DNA of 64,000 nt from Quadrisphaera setariae (lineage in GTDB: Bacteria > Actinomycetota > Actinomycetes > Actinomycetales > Quadrisphaeraceae): the NCBI RefSeq assembly GCF_008041935.1, contig NZ_VKAC01000017.1, positions 1 to 64,000 on the forward strand, read 5' to 3'. The notes under the pieces are model-generated. The model did not search any database, was not told the DNA's origin, and saw nothing but the letters and a program-made list of their open reading frames with translations. The stretch's first letter is position 1. Each line of letters starts with the position of its first letter. This document shows positions 19,521 to 29,394 of the stretch, in pieces. Both the position numbers and the translations under genes were made by a program.

Positions 19521-21686
19521 GTGACCTCGACCCCTCAGCGCCCCGTCCAGAAGGCCGGTGGTGGCGACTACACCGCGCGCCACCTGTCGGTGCTGGAGGG
19601 CCTGGAGGCGGTCCGCAAGCGCCCCGGCATGTACATCGGCTCCACCGACTCCCGCGGGCTGATGCACTGCCTGTGGGAGGTCATCGACAACTCCGTCGAC
19701 GAGGCGCTGGCCGGGCACTGCACCCACATCGACGTGGTGCTGCACGCCGACGGGTCGGTCGAGGTGCGCGACGACGGGCGCGGCATCCCGGTGGACGTCG
19801 AGCCGCGCACCGGCCTCACCGGCGTCGAGGTGGTCTTCACCAAGCTGCACGCGGGTGGCAAGTTCGGCGGCGGGTCGTACACGGCCTCCGGCGGCCTGCA
19901 CGGCGTGGGCGCCAGTGTGGTGAACGCGCTGTCGGCCCGGCTCGACGTCGAGGTGGACCGCGGCGGGCTCACCCACGCCATGAGCTTCCGCCGCGGCGAG
20001 CCCGGCACCTTCGCCGACCCCGCCGGCGGCGCTGTCGGCGGTGCTTCCACCCCCTCGCCCACGAGCACCTTCACGCCCTTCACGGACGCCTCCGAGCTGC
20101 GGGTCACTGGCAAGGTGCGGCGGGGCAGGACCGGCACCCGGGTGCGGTACTGGTCGGACCCGACGATCTTCCTCAAGGAGGCGGCGTTCTCCTACGACGA
20201 GCTCGTCACCCGGGCCCGCCAGACCTCCTTCCTCGTGCCGGGCCTGGAGCTGCGCATCCGCGACGAGCGCGGGCTGACCGGCACCCCGGGCCAGGACGGG
20301 CCCCACGAGGAGCTCTTCCGCCACGACGGCGGCATCACCGAGTTCGTCGACCACCTCGCCACCGACCCGCCGGTCACCGACACCTGGCGGCTGCAGGGGG
20401 AGGGGCGCTTCAAGGAGACCGTGCCGATGCTCGACGAGCGCGGGCACATGGTCAGCCAGGAGGTGGAGCGCGAGTGCGGCGTCGACGTGGCGCTGCGCTG
20501 GGGCACCGGCTACGACACCGAGCTGCGCAGCTTCGTGAACATCATCTCCACCCCCAAGGGCGGCACCCACGTCGCAGGCTTCGAGGCCGCGCTGCTGAAG
20601 GCGCTGCGCAAGGCCATCGCCGACAACGCCCGCAAGCTCAAGGTGGGCGCCAAGGAGGAGCCGGTCACCAAGGAGGACGTCACCGCCGGCATGACGGCCG
20701 TCCTCACCGTGCGCCTGGCAGAGCCCCAGTTCGAGGGGCAGACCAAGGAGGTCCTGGGCACCTCGGCGGTCCGGGGGATCGTCACGCGGGTGGTGGAGAA
20801 GGAGGTGGCCGCGCTCTTCGCTAGCCCCGCCAAGGGCACCAAGCTCCAGACGGCCACGCTGCTGGAGAAGGTGGTCGCCGAGTCGCGCGCCCGCGTCACC
20901 GCCCGCCAGCACAAGGAGACGCAGCGCCGCAAGACCGCGCTGGAGACCTCCACCCTGCCCGCCAAGCTGGCCGACTGCCGCAGCAACGACGTGGAGAAGT
21001 CCGAGCTGTTCATCGTCGAGGGCGACAGCGCCCTGGGCACCGCCAAGCTCGCGCGCTCCAGCGACTTCCAGGCCCTGCTGCCCATCCGCGGCAAGATCCT
21101 CAACGTCCAGAAGGCCTCCATCGCCGACATGCTCCGCAACGCGGAGTGCGCCGCGATCATCCAGGTGGTGGGTGCGGGGTCGGGACGCAGCTTCGACCTG
21201 GAGGCCGCCCGCTACGGCAAGGTCATCTTCATGGCCGACGCCGACGTCGACGGCGCCCACATCCGCACGCTGCTGCTGACCCTGTTCTTCCGCTACATGC
21301 GGCCCATGGTCGAGGCGGGGCGGGTCTACTCGGCGGTGCCCCCGCTGCACCGCGTGGAGGTCATCGGCAGCGGCCGGGCCAAGAACGAGTACGTCTACAC
21401 CTACTCCGAGGCCGAGCTCCAGAGCACGCTCGCGCGTCTCAAGCAGTCGGGTCGGCGGTGGAAGCCGGACATCCAGCGGTACAAGGGCCTGGGGGAGATG
21501 GACGCCGACCAGCTGGCCGGCACGACGATGGACCCGGCCCACCGCACGCTGCGCCGGGTGGGCATCGCCGACGCCGCGGCCGCTGAGCGCGTCTTCGAGC
21601 TGCTCATGGGAAACGACGTCGCTCCCCGCAAGGACTTCATCGTCGAGGGGGCCACCGGCCTGGACGCCGACCGCATCGACGCCTGA
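19521..21686 (+). CDS. parE: DNA topoisomerase IV/gyrase-type subunit B (second GyrB paralogue)
   Basis: 721 residues. The GHKL ATPase domain has EVIDNSVDEALAG, DDGRGIPVD and GGLHGVGASVVNAL. The Toprim domain has EGDSALGTAKLARS (about 499-512), PIRGKILNVQKA and the metal-binding DADVDGAHIRTLLL. It ends with the family C-terminus YKGLGEMDADQL and TTMDPAHRTLRRV. Together with the downstream ParC it should form a type IIA topoisomerase that decatenates chromosomes. The position after the principal sigma gene is the usual one for actinobacterial parE. True gyrBA is expected near oriC, outside this window. Confidence 0.94.
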   Translation: MTSTPQRPVQKAGGGDYTARHLSVLEGLEAVRKRPGMYIGSTDSRGLMHCLWEVIDNSVDEALAGHCTHIDVVLHADGSVEVRDDGRGIPVDVEPRTGLTGVEVVFTKLHAGGKFGGGSYTASGGLHGVGASVVNALSARLDVEVDRGGLTHAMSFRRGEPGTFADPAGGAVGGASTPSPTSTFTPFTDASELRVTGKVRRGRTGTRVRYWSDPTIFLKEAAFSYDELVTRARQTSFLVPGLELRIRDERGLTGTPGQDGPHEELFRHDGGITEFVDHLATDPPVTDTWRLQGEGRFKETVPMLDERGHMVSQEVERECGVDVALRWGTGYDTELRSFVNIISTPKGGTHVAGFEAALLKALRKAIADNARKLKVGAKEEPVTKEDVTAGMTAVLTVRLAEPQFEGQTKEVLGTSAVRGIVTRVVEKEVAALFASPAKGTKLQTATLLEKVVAESRARVTARQHKETQRRKTALETSTLPAKLADCRSNDVEKSELFIVEGDSALGTAKLARSSDFQALLPIRGKILNVQKASIADMLRNAECAAIIQVVGAGSGRSFDLEAARYGKVIFMADADVDGAHIRTLLLTLFFRYMRPMVEAGRVYSAVPPLHRVEVIGSGRAKNEYVYTYSEAELQSTLARLKQSGRRWKPDIQRYKGLGEMDADQLAGTTMDPAHRTLRRVGIADAAAAERVFELLMGNDVAPRKDFIVEGATGLDADRIDA

Positions 21687-21710
21687 GCCGCCCGGGCACC
21701 GCTGTGTGAC

Positions 21711-21735
21711 GTTCCGGTTGCGGAACGCTCGCAAC
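21711..21735 (+). promoter_or_regulatory. Overlapping inverted repeats upstream of the APC permease
   Basis: GTTCCGGTTGCGGAAC (21711-21726) is a 6-bp inverted repeat with 4-nt spacer. It overlaps a second pair, GTTGCG (21717-21722) and CGCAAC (21730-21735). They lie 48-72 bp before the permease ATG and about 36-60 bp before its CACCCT -10-like hexamer (21771-21776). This is a reasonable place for a repressor or activator site; the regulator is unknown. Confidence 0.4.
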
Positions 21736-21782
21736 GGTGGTCTCGCCTGGCGCGAGCAAGATCACCGCGCCACCCTGTCGCC

Positions 21783-23219
21783 ATGGCGACGACGGCACCC
21801 TCTGCGTCCGCGGCTGACGAGACGGGACGACCCGAGCTCAAGCGCGCGCTCGGCACCAAGCTCCTCCTGCTCTTCATCATCGGCGACGTCCTCGGGACGG
21901 GCATCTACGCCCTCACCGGGCAGGTGGCCGCTGAGGTGGGCGGCGCCGTGTGGATCCCGTTCGCCGTGGCGTTCGGCGTGGCGATGATCACCGCGTCGAG
22001 CTACCTCGAGCTCGTCACCAAGTACCCGCAGGCGGCGGGCGCCGCGCTGTACACCCACAAGGCGTTCGGCATCCACGTGGTGACCTTCATGGTCGCCTTC
22101 ACGGTGATGTGCTCGGGCATCACCTCGGCGTCGACCGCTTCCAGGGCGTTCTCCTCGAACACCATGAAGCTCTTCGGCGTCGAGACGCCGTCGGCCCTGG
22201 TCGTCACCGTGGTGGCGCTGCTCTTCATGGCGCTGGTCGCCGCGATCAACTTGCGCGGAGTCGGGGAGAGCGTCAAGACCAACGTGGCCCTGACGCTGGT
22301 GGAGCTCACCGGCCTGCTGATCGTCCTCGTGGTGGGCGCCTACGCGCTGCTCGGCGGCCAGGGCGACCTGTCCCGCGCGACCTCGCTCCAGCTCTCCGAC
22401 GACCAGGCGCCCTTCACCGCCATCACCGCAGCCACGGCGCTGGCGTTCTTCGCGCTCATCGGGTTCGAGGACTCGGTGAACATGGCTGAGGAGACGCGCG
22501 ACCCTTCCCGCACCTTCCCCAAGGTGATGTTCGCCGCGCTCGGCATCGCGATGGTGCTCTACCTGCTCGTGGGTGTGATCTCCGTCGCGGTCGTCCCGCT
22601 CGACCAGCTGTCCGAGGGCGACACGCCGCTGCTGCAGGTGGTCTCCGCCGGTGCCCCGGGCTTCCCGATCGGGATCTTCGCCCTGGTGACGATGTTCGCG
22701 GTGGCCAACACGGCGCTGCTGAACATGCTCATGGCCTCCCGGCTCCTCTACGGGATGGCCCACGAGGGCGTGCTGCCGCGCTTCCTGGGACGGGTGCTGC
22801 GCGGGCGGCGCACCCCGTGGACGGCGGTGCTCTTCGCGACCTCCCTGTCGATGATCCTCATCAGCGTGGTGTCGTGGCTGGCGGCCTCCAACCCCGACTC
22901 CTCCGTGGTGAAGAACCTCGGCGGCACCACGTCACTGCTCCTGCTCGCGGTCTTCACCGTCGTGCACGTGGCGGTCATCGTGCTGCGCCGGGACCGGGTC
23001 CAGCACCAGCACTTCAAGACCCCGACGTTCCTCCCGTGGCTCGGGGCCGTGATCTGCCTCTACCTCGTCACGCCGCTGACGCCGCGCGACGGCACCCAGT
23101 ACCAGATCGCTGCCGCGCTGCTCGTCCTCGGCCTGGTGCTGTGGTTCTTCACGTGGCTGCACCGCCGCCGCCAGGGGCTGGCCACGCGCGTGGAGGACCC
23201 CACCCGCCTGGAGGGGTGA
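21783..23219 (+). CDS. APC-superfamily amino acid permease
   Basis: 478 residues with about 12 hydrophobic segments. TM1 carries the helix-breaking glycine motif IIGDVLGTGIYALTG, which binds the substrate backbone in APC transporters. Other family segments are ALAFFALIGFEDSVNMAEET (TM6 region) and ANTALLNMLMASRLLYGMAH (TM8). The N- and C-termini are short and cytoplasmic. It probably imports an amino acid or polyamine by proton or sodium symport; specificity cannot be read. It sits between parE and the GNAT gene with its own upstream region. Confidence 0.88.
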   Translation: MATTAPSASAADETGRPELKRALGTKLLLLFIIGDVLGTGIYALTGQVAAEVGGAVWIPFAVAFGVAMITASSYLELVTKYPQAAGAALYTHKAFGIHVVTFMVAFTVMCSGITSASTASRAFSSNTMKLFGVETPSALVVTVVALLFMALVAAINLRGVGESVKTNVALTLVELTGLLIVLVVGAYALLGGQGDLSRATSLQLSDDQAPFTAITAATALAFFALIGFEDSVNMAEETRDPSRTFPKVMFAALGIAMVLYLLVGVISVAVVPLDQLSEGDTPLLQVVSAGAPGFPIGIFALVTMFAVANTALLNMLMASRLLYGMAHEGVLPRFLGRVLRGRRTPWTAVLFATSLSMILISVVSWLAASNPDSSVVKNLGGTTSLLLLAVFTVVHVAVIVLRRDRVQHQHFKTPTFLPWLGAVICLYLVTPLTPRDGTQYQIAAALLVLGLVLWFFTWLHRRRQGLATRVEDPTRLEG

Positions 23220-23254
23220 CGGCGCAGGGGGGTGCGCTGCGGGGCGGGGCTGGC

Positions 23255-23260
23255 TAGCGT
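23255..23260 (+). promoter_or_regulatory. -10 element TAGCGT for the double-GNAT gene
   Basis: TAGCGT ends 8 nt before the GTG at 23269, with no ribosome binding site between, consistent with a leaderless start. Confidence 0.5.
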
Positions 23261-23268
23261 CGGAGCGC

Positions 23269-24291
23269 GTGAGCACTCCCGACCTGCCCGAGCCGGTCTC
23301 GCCGGGCCTGACCTGGCGGCCGCTGACCGAGGTCGACGTCCCGCGCTGGTACCACCTGACCCAGGCGATCGAGGCCGCCGACCGTCCCGCGGAGCGCTAC
23401 ACCGAGGACGACCTGCACGACGAGCTGCTCGCCGGCTCGTGGAAGGACCCGGCGCACCGCTCCCTGGCGGCGCAGGACGAGGAGGGGAACCTCGTCGCCT
23501 TCGGCCTGGTGGACGTCCGCCCCGGTGACGTCAGCACGGTGCGCGCGTCGCTGTGGGGCGGGGTCCACCCCGAGCACCGGGGCCGAGGGCTGGGACGGCA
23601 GCTGCTCGCCTGGCAGTGCGCCGTGGGGCGCCAGCTCATCTCTGCAGCCCCCGGCTCCGCGCCGGGGGAGCTGGTGCTGCACAGCGACGAGAAGCTCACC
23701 GACCGCACGGCCCTCGCCCGTGCCGCCGGCTTCGAGGTGCGCCGCTACCACCTGGTCATGAGGAGGCGGCTCACCGGCGAGGGGGCGCCTCCGCTGCCCG
23801 AGGTGGACCTTCCGGAGGGGCTGCGGCTGGTGCCGTGGGCACCGGAGCTGGACGACGAGGTGCGCCTGGCCCACAACGAGGCCTTCGCCGACCACCGCGG
23901 CAGCGAGCCCCGCACCCGCGAGGACTGGCAGCGGTGGGTCAGCGGGCACCGCGACGCCCGCACCGACTGGAGCTTCGTGGTGCTCACCGACGACGGCGGC
24001 GAGCCTCGGGTGGCGGGCTACACCATCGCCTTCGCCTTCGCACAGGACTGGGTGGACGGCGTCAAGGAGGGCTGGACGGGCCTGCTCGGCACCCGCCGCG
24101 CCCACCGCAGGCGCGGTGTGGGCGCAGCGCTGCTCGCCGCCAGCCTGCGGGCCTTCACCGAGGCCGGCATGGACGCCGCCGGCCTCGACGTGGACCGGGA
24201 GAACCCCAGCGGAGCGCTCGGCATCTACGAGCGGCTCGGCTACGCCCCCCACCAGGTCGAGGTGGTCTGGGGCGCCGCCGTCGAGCGCTGA
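23269..24291 (+). CDS. Double-domain GNAT acetyltransferase
   Basis: 340 residues made of two GNAT folds. The first spans about 15-165 with a CoA loop VHPEHRGRGLGRQLLAW. The second spans about 180-340 with GTRRAHRRRGVGAALLA and ends LGIYERLGY. Tandem GNATs of this kind include MshD (mycothiol synthase), but MshD is usually about 300 residues and this assignment is only a possibility. Both CoA loops keep the R/Q-x-x-G-x-G/A pattern, so both halves may be able to bind acetyl-CoA. It is convergent with parC. Confidence 0.82.
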   Translation: MSTPDLPEPVSPGLTWRPLTEVDVPRWYHLTQAIEAADRPAERYTEDDLHDELLAGSWKDPAHRSLAAQDEEGNLVAFGLVDVRPGDVSTVRASLWGGVHPEHRGRGLGRQLLAWQCAVGRQLISAAPGSAPGELVLHSDEKLTDRTALARAAGFEVRRYHLVMRRRLTGEGAPPLPEVDLPEGLRLVPWAPELDDEVRLAHNEAFADHRGSEPRTREDWQRWVSGHRDARTDWSFVVLTDDGGEPRVAGYTIAFAFAQDWVDGVKEGWTGLLGTRRAHRRRGVGAALLAASLRAFTEAGMDAAGLDVDRENPSGALGIYERLGYAPHQVEVVWGAAVER

Positions 24292-24330
24292 CCGCCAGCC
24301 GGTCCGCCAAGGTCCGTGGGCGCGGTCAGC
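24287..24330. terminator. Possible shared terminator of the GNAT gene and parC
   Basis: GCTGACCGC (24287-24295) pairs with GCGGTCAGC (24322-24330) across a 26-nt G/C-rich loop that can fold further. It spans both stop codons of a convergent pair whose ends are only 34 bp apart. Confidence 0.4.
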
Positions 24331-26833
24331 CCCGGACCGACGCCCCGTCGTCCCCGTCTGCGGGAGCAGGGCTGCCCGCCACCGCCGTCAGCGCCCCGGC
24401 CAGCGGTACGCCCGAGCCGTCTCGCCTGCCCGTCGGCTCCGGCAGCTCCACCGGTGCCCCCGTCGCCGAGGCGCCTCGCGCGGGGCCGGGGCCCACCCAC
24501 GCCAGCGCCAGGGAGCCCTCCCCGCGCAGGAACCGGTGGCAGCGGACGCCGCCCGTGGCCCGTCCCTTGGGCGGGTACTCCTCGAACGGGGCGACCTTGA
24601 CGCTGATCCCGGGTGAGCCCGGCAGGGCGCCCTCGGCGGCGGCCACGGTGACGACCTCCGTGCGTGCGGCCTCAGCCGCCGAGACCGCGGCGAAGGCGAC
24701 GACGCGCTCGCCGGCGGTCACGCGCACGCCGGCCATTCCGCGCGCCGGACGGCCCTGCGGGCGCACCAGGGACGCGCTGAAGCGCAGCAGCTGGGCGTCG
24801 CTGGTGACGAACACCAGCTCCTCGGTCCCCGTCGACAGCCAGGCGGCGCCGACCACCGCGTCGCTCCCGTCCAGCCCGATGACCTCCCAGGAGTCGCGGG
24901 CGCCCCACGGTTCCGCGGCCACCCGCTTGACCACGCCCTGGGCGGTGGCCAGCGCCAGCCCCGCCCCCTCCTCGTCGCCGGGCTGGGGCGTCAGCGGCAC
25001 CAGCGCCACGACGTCCTCACCCGCCTCGAGCGACACGAACTCCCGCAGCGGCGCCCCACCGGACAGGCTCGGCGCGCTGGCGGTCGGCGGCAGCACCGGG
25101 GTGTCCACCACGCCGACCCGCAGCACCCGGCCCCGCGACGTCAGCGCCCCCACGTCACCGCGCGCCGTCGTCCTCACCGTGCTGCGCAGCACGTCGTGGT
25201 TGGTGCGCGGGCCCCCCGCGCTCAGCTCCGCGCCACCGGTGCGCGCCAGCAGCCCCGTGGCCGACAGCAGCACCCAGCACGGGTCGTCGGCGACCTGCAG
25301 CGGCACCGCCGCCGTCGCCGGGGCCGCACCGGCCTCGAGGAGCACCGTGCGGCGCGGCGTCCCGTGGTCGCGAGCCACCTGCGCCAGCTCGTCCGAGACC
25401 GCCTCCCGCTGCAGCTGCTCGTCGGCCAGCAGCGCCTCCAGCTCGGCGATCGCCGCCAGCAGCTCCTCGCGCTCGGTCTCCAGCTCGATCCGCGAGAACC
25501 GCGTCAGGCGCCGCAGCCGCAGCTCCAGGATGTGCTCGGCCTGCAGCTCGGAGAGCTCGAAGACCTCCATCAGCCGGGTGCGCGCCGCCGCGCCGTCGTC
25601 GGAGGTCCTGATCACCTGGATCACCTCGTCGATGTCGACGACGGCGATGAGCAGGCCCTCCACCAGGTGCAGGCGCTCGCGGCGCTTGGTGAGGCGGTGG
25701 GTGCTCCGGCGCCGGACCACCTCGAGGCGGTGGTCGATGAAGACCTGCAGCAGCTCGCGCAGGCCGAGGGTGCGCGGCTGCCCCTCGACCAGGCAGACGT
25801 TGTTGATGCCGAAGGAGTCCTCCAGGGGCGTCAGCCGGTACAGCTGCTCCAGCACCGCCTCCGGCTGGAACCCGGTCTTGACCTCCACCACGAGGCGCGT
25901 GCCGTGCTGGCGGTCGGTGAAGTCGTCGATGGCGGAGACGCCGAGCAGCTTCTTGGCCGAGACGGCGTCCTTGACCTTCTCGATGACCTTCTCCGGACCC
26001 ACGGCGTACGGCAGCTCCGTGAAGACGATGCCCTTGCGCCGGGCGGTGATGTCCTCGATGCGCGCCGTCGCGCGGGTGCGGAACGTGCCGCGGCCGGTGG
26101 CGTACGCGTCGCGGATGCCCTCCAGGCCCACGATCCGCCCGCCGGACGGCAGGTCGGGTCCGGGCACGAAGCGCATGAGGTCCTCCAGGGTCGCGCCGGG
26201 GCGCGCGATGAGGTGCCGCGCGGCCGCCACGACCTCGCCGAGGTTGTGCGGCGGCATGTTGGTCGCCATGCCCACCGCGATGCCCGAGGCGCCGTTGACC
26301 AGCAGGTTCGGGATGGCCGACGGCAGCACGGACGGCTGCGTGGAGGAGTTGTCGTACGTGGGGACGAAGTCGACGACGTCCTCGTCGAGGCCGTCCACCA
26401 TGGCCGTCGCCGACACGGCCATCCGCGCCTCTGTGTAACGGCTCGCCGCCGGACCGTCGTCGAGCGACCCGAAGTTCCCGTGGCCGTCGACGAGGGGCAG
26501 GCGCAGGGAGAAGTCCTGCGCCATGCGGACCAGTGCGTCGTAGATCGCCGTGTCGCCGTGGGGGTGCAGCCGGCCCATGACGTCACCGACGACGCGGGCG
26601 CTCTTCACGTGGGCGCGGTCGGGCCGCAGGCCCATCTCACCCATCTGGAACAGGATGCGGCGCTGCACCGGCTTGAGGCCGTCGCGGGCGTCAGGCAGTG
26701 CGCGGGAGTAGATGACGGAGTAGGCGTACTCCAGGAACGAGGTCCGCATCTCCTCGTCGACGTCGACGTCGACGACCCTCCCCGTGGGCGGCTGGGTGCC
26801 GTCGGAGGAGGTCGGGGTGCTGCGACGTGCCAT
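24326..26833 (-). CDS. parC: DNA topoisomerase IV/gyrase-type subunit A (second GyrA paralogue)
   Basis: 835 residues. The winged-helix active site has [20 protein letters not shown], and the catalytic tyrosine is Y133 in [10 protein letters not shown]. The position equal to E. coli GyrA Ser83 is Thr95, and the acidic quinolone-contact residue is Asp99. The coiled-coil tower follows, then a C-terminal beta-pinwheel from about 510. It partners ParE encoded 2.6 kb away on the other strand. The ATG at 26833 is preceded by GAGGAT ending 6 nt upstream, a weak -10-like hexamer and also a possible ribosome binding site. Confidence 0.93.
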   Translation of the reverse strand: MARRSTPTSSDGTQPPTGRVVDVDVDEEMRTSFLEYAYSVIYSRALPDARDGLKPVQRRILFQMGEMGLRPDRAHVKSARVVGDVMGRLHPHGDTAIYDALVRMAQDFSLRLPLVDGHGNFGSLDDGPAASRYTEARMAVSATAMVDGLDEDVVDFVPTYDNSSTQPSVLPSAIPNLLVNGASGIAVGMATNMPPHNLGEVVAAARHLIARPGATLEDLMRFVPGPDLPSGGRIVGLEGIRDAYATGRGTFRTRATARIEDITARRKGIVFTELPYAVGPEKVIEKVKDAVSAKKLLGVSAIDDFTDRQHGTRLVVEVKTGFQPEAVLEQLYRLTPLEDSFGINNVCLVEGQPRTLGLRELLQVFIDHRLEVVRRRSTHRLTKRRERLHLVEGLLIAVVDIDEVIQVIRTSDDGAAARTRLMEVFELSELQAEHILELRLRRLTRFSRIELETEREELLAAIAELEALLADEQLQREAVSDELAQVARDHGTPRRTVLLEAGAAPATAAVPLQVADDPCWVLLSATGLLARTGGAELSAGGPRTNHDVLRSTVRTTARGDVGALTSRGRVLRVGVVDTPVLPPTASAPSLSGGAPLREFVSLEAGEDVVALVPLTPQPGDEEGAGLALATAQGVVKRVAAEPWGARDSWEVIGLDGSDAVVGAAWLSTGTEELVFVTSDAQLLRFSASLVRPQGRPARGMAGVRVTAGERVVAFAAVSAAEAARTEVVTVAAAEGALPGSPGISVKVAPFEEYPPKGRATGGVRCHRFLRGEGSLALAWVGPGPARGASATGAPVELPEPTGRRDGSGVPLAGALTAVAGSPAPADGDDGASVRG

Positions 26834-27012
26834 GGGGCCATCCTCCCGCGAGGTGCCGACAACCCGGGCGGGAGTGGGCGAACCGGGTGCTCACCCGCGG
26901 GTGCGGTCCGCGGAACGAGGCGCCCGACCTGCACCGCCCCTCCCCTCGGGGGTCGTCCACAACCCCCTGCTGGACGACGACGACGGGGGGCCCGCGCTGC
27001 CAGAGTGGTCCT

Positions 27013-29364
27013 GTGAGCGACCAGGTGCAGCACTCCCCGCCGCCCGTGCCCGGGTGTCCCCGGTGCTCCGCGCCGCTGGTCCCGGGGCGTCCCGCCTGCA
27101 CCGCGTGCGGCCTGCGCCTGGTCGGCCAGGACGCGGCCGACCTGTGGGAGCTCGACCAGCAGCTCGCGGTGCTGCAGGAGCGGCGCGCCGGCCTCCTGGC
27201 CTCCCTGGCCGGGACGCCCGGCACCGCCCCGACCGCTCCTCCCGTCCCGTCGGCCCCGGTCGCCGTCCGGGTGGATGCGGACGCGCCTGCCGCCCCCGAG
27301 GCGGTGTGGGCGGCGCCCGGCGCCGCCGGCAGCGAGGGGCCGGCGGACCCCTACGGCCGCCCGGCTGCGGCGCCGCCGACCGACCTCGGGCCCAGGGCAC
27401 CCCGCCAGCGCCGCCTCGGGGCCCAGCAGCTCCTCCTCGTCACCGGCGTCGCGCTCGTCGCGGTGGCCGCCATCGCCTTCACCGCCTACGTCTGGGGCGC
27501 GATCGGCGCCCTCGGCCAGGCCCTCGTGCTGCTGGCCGTCTGCGCCGGCGCGGCCGCCGCCTCGCGCGCCACGGCACGACGCGACCTCGGAGCCAGCGCC
27601 GAGGCGCTCGCGGTCCTGTCCGTGGTGGTGCTCCTCGTCCTCCTCGGAGCCGCACGCGGCCTGGACGTGCTCGGGCTCGGCGGCGCCGACGCCGACGCCT
27701 ACGGCCTCGGCGCCCTCCTCGCGGCCGTCGGCGCGTGCACCGCGGGAGCGCACTGGCTGCGCCCCGCGGGCCGGCCCCGACGCCCCGTCGCGCCGGCGTG
27801 GGCGGCGGTGGTCCTCACCGCCGGCGTCCCCACCGCCCTCACCCTCGCCGTGGACGGCGAGCTCCTCACCTGGGCCGCCGCGGCGCTCACCCTCGCGGTG
27901 CTCTCAGCGCCCGCCTCCCGCCTCCTGTCGGCCCGCGCCCCCGGCCTGGGCGAGGTGGGACTGGCCGTCGGAGGGGCGCACCTGGTGGCCGCGGTGCTCG
28001 TGCTGCTCGCGGTGGACGTCGGTGCCGACGCCGTCGAGGGCCGGGGGCCCGACGCCTCGCAGCCCCACCTCGCCGCCCTCGAGCTGGCGCTGCTCGCCCT
28101 CGCCGCCGCGTGGACCGCGTCGCGCGCCGGGCGTCCCGTGCCGGGCGCGGAGCCCGCGCCAGCGACGGGGCCCTCGGCGCTGGCGGGGCGGCCGCAGCTG
28201 CGGCGCACCGCCGTCGTCGTCGCCTACGGCGGCGTCATCGGCGCCCTGGTGTCCCTGGCCTCGGCGGGTGGGGCGTTCGCCCTCCTGCTGCTCGCCCTGG
28301 GCACCTCCGCGGTGGCGGCCGCCCTGCTGGCCCTGCGCCCCCAGCTGCTGCCGTGGCCCGTGGTCGCGGCGGCGCTGGCGCTGGCCGGTGGCTCGCTGCT
28401 CAGCGAACCGGTCGTCGGCAGCGCCCAGGACACCTGGTGGAGACCGGCCGCCTGGGGCGCGCTGGCGCTCGCGGCGCTCCTCGCCGGGGCCCGCCGCCCG
28501 ACCGCCACCGCGCCCGCCGAGGTCTGGCGCGACCGGGACGCGCTGCCCGTGCCGCGGGCGGTGTGGGCCGCCTCGGCCTGCCTGGCCGCCCTCGGCGGTG
28601 TCCTGGGGGCGCCGTCCCCCCTGTCCGGGCCCGTGCCGGTGGCCCTGGCCCTGGTCCTCGCCGTCGCCCTGCTGGCGCTGTCCGCAGGGGTGCGGGGCGC
28701 TCCGGAGGCCGTGCTCGCCAGCGGGTGGGGCCTGCTGTCGGTGACGGCGCTGCTCATCTCCGACGGCGGTCCGGTGCACGCGTCGGTCCCGCTCGGCGTC
28801 GCCGGCCTGGGGGCGCTGCTGCGGGCGGCCCACCCGCGCCGCACCGCGTGGGTCGTCCCGGGTGTGGTGCTGCTGTCGGCGGCCTGGTGGAGCGAGGTGG
28901 GTGACCTCGCCCCCGAAGACGCCGGTGTGGAGTGGTGGTCGCTGCCGCCGGCCGTCCTCGCCCTCGCGGTGGGCGTGCTCGTCTGGCAGCGCCACCCCGG
29001 CCTCGGCTCGTGGCCGGTGCTGGGCGCGGGTCTCGTCGTCGGCCTGCTGCCCTCCGCGCTGCTGGCCTCGGTGGGCTCACCGGACCTGCTGGGCCCGGAC
29101 CCCTGGCGCGCCGCGGTCGTGGCGGTGGTCGCGGCCCTGGTCTGCGCCGCGGGCGTGCGCTGGTCTCTGCAGGCGCCCGTGGCGGTGGGCGCCGCGGCGG
29201 CGCTGCTCGTGGCGGTCGGTCAGGTCGGGCCGTACGCCCTGCAGGCCCCGGTGTGGGTCGGTCTCTTCGTCGCCGGCGCGGTGGTGCTCGTCCTCGCCGT
29301 CCGCATCGAGCAGGCCCGCCGCGACGCCGCCCGCGCCGTCGGCTGGGTGCGCGCCCTGCGCTGA
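27013..29364 (+). CDS. Large zinc-ribbon polytopic membrane protein of unknown function
   Basis: 783 residues. The GTG at 27013 is favoured, with CAGAGT 6 nt upstream as a weak -10. Residues 15-32 form a zinc ribbon (C15, C18, C29, C32: CPRC and CTACG). A short helical linker (LWELDQQLAVLQERRAGLLAS) leads to a Pro/Ala-rich stretch. From about 140 to the end there are some twenty or more hydrophobic segments rich in Ala, Leu, Val and Gly, separated by short Arg/Pro-rich loops. No catalytic motif is seen. Proteins of this layout are annotated as hypothetical in actinobacteria. It is divergent from parC and convergent with the nitroreductase gene. Confidence 0.75.
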   Translation: MSDQVQHSPPPVPGCPRCSAPLVPGRPACTACGLRLVGQDAADLWELDQQLAVLQERRAGLLASLAGTPGTAPTAPPVPSAPVAVRVDADAPAAPEAVWAAPGAAGSEGPADPYGRPAAAPPTDLGPRAPRQRRLGAQQLLLVTGVALVAVAAIAFTAYVWGAIGALGQALVLLAVCAGAAAASRATARRDLGASAEALAVLSVVVLLVLLGAARGLDVLGLGGADADAYGLGALLAAVGACTAGAHWLRPAGRPRRPVAPAWAAVVLTAGVPTALTLAVDGELLTWAAAALTLAVLSAPASRLLSARAPGLGEVGLAVGGAHLVAAVLVLLAVDVGADAVEGRGPDASQPHLAALELALLALAAAWTASRAGRPVPGAEPAPATGPSALAGRPQLRRTAVVVAYGGVIGALVSLASAGGAFALLLLALGTSAVAAALLALRPQLLPWPVVAAALALAGGSLLSEPVVGSAQDTWWRPAAWGALALAALLAGARRPTATAPAEVWRDRDALPVPRAVWAASACLAALGGVLGAPSPLSGPVPVALALVLAVALLALSAGVRGAPEAVLASGWGLLSVTALLISDGGPVHASVPLGVAGLGALLRAAHPRRTAWVVPGVVLLSAAWWSEVGDLAPEDAGVEWWSLPPAVLALAVGVLVWQRHPGLGSWPVLGAGLVVGLLPSALLASVGSPDLLGPDPWRAAVVAVVAALVCAAGVRWSLQAPVAVGAAAALLVAVGQVGPYALQAPVWVGLFVAGAVVLVLAVRIEQARRDAARAVGWVRALR

Positions 29365-29394
29365 CGGCGTGGCTGCGGGCGGGCGCCGCTCGCG

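Noticed and set aside
24326-26833. Very long plus-strand frames opposite parC (for example 25196-27016)
   Set aside because: They mirror a clearly recognised topoisomerase gene, have His/Arg/Gln-rich shadow composition and no motifs.
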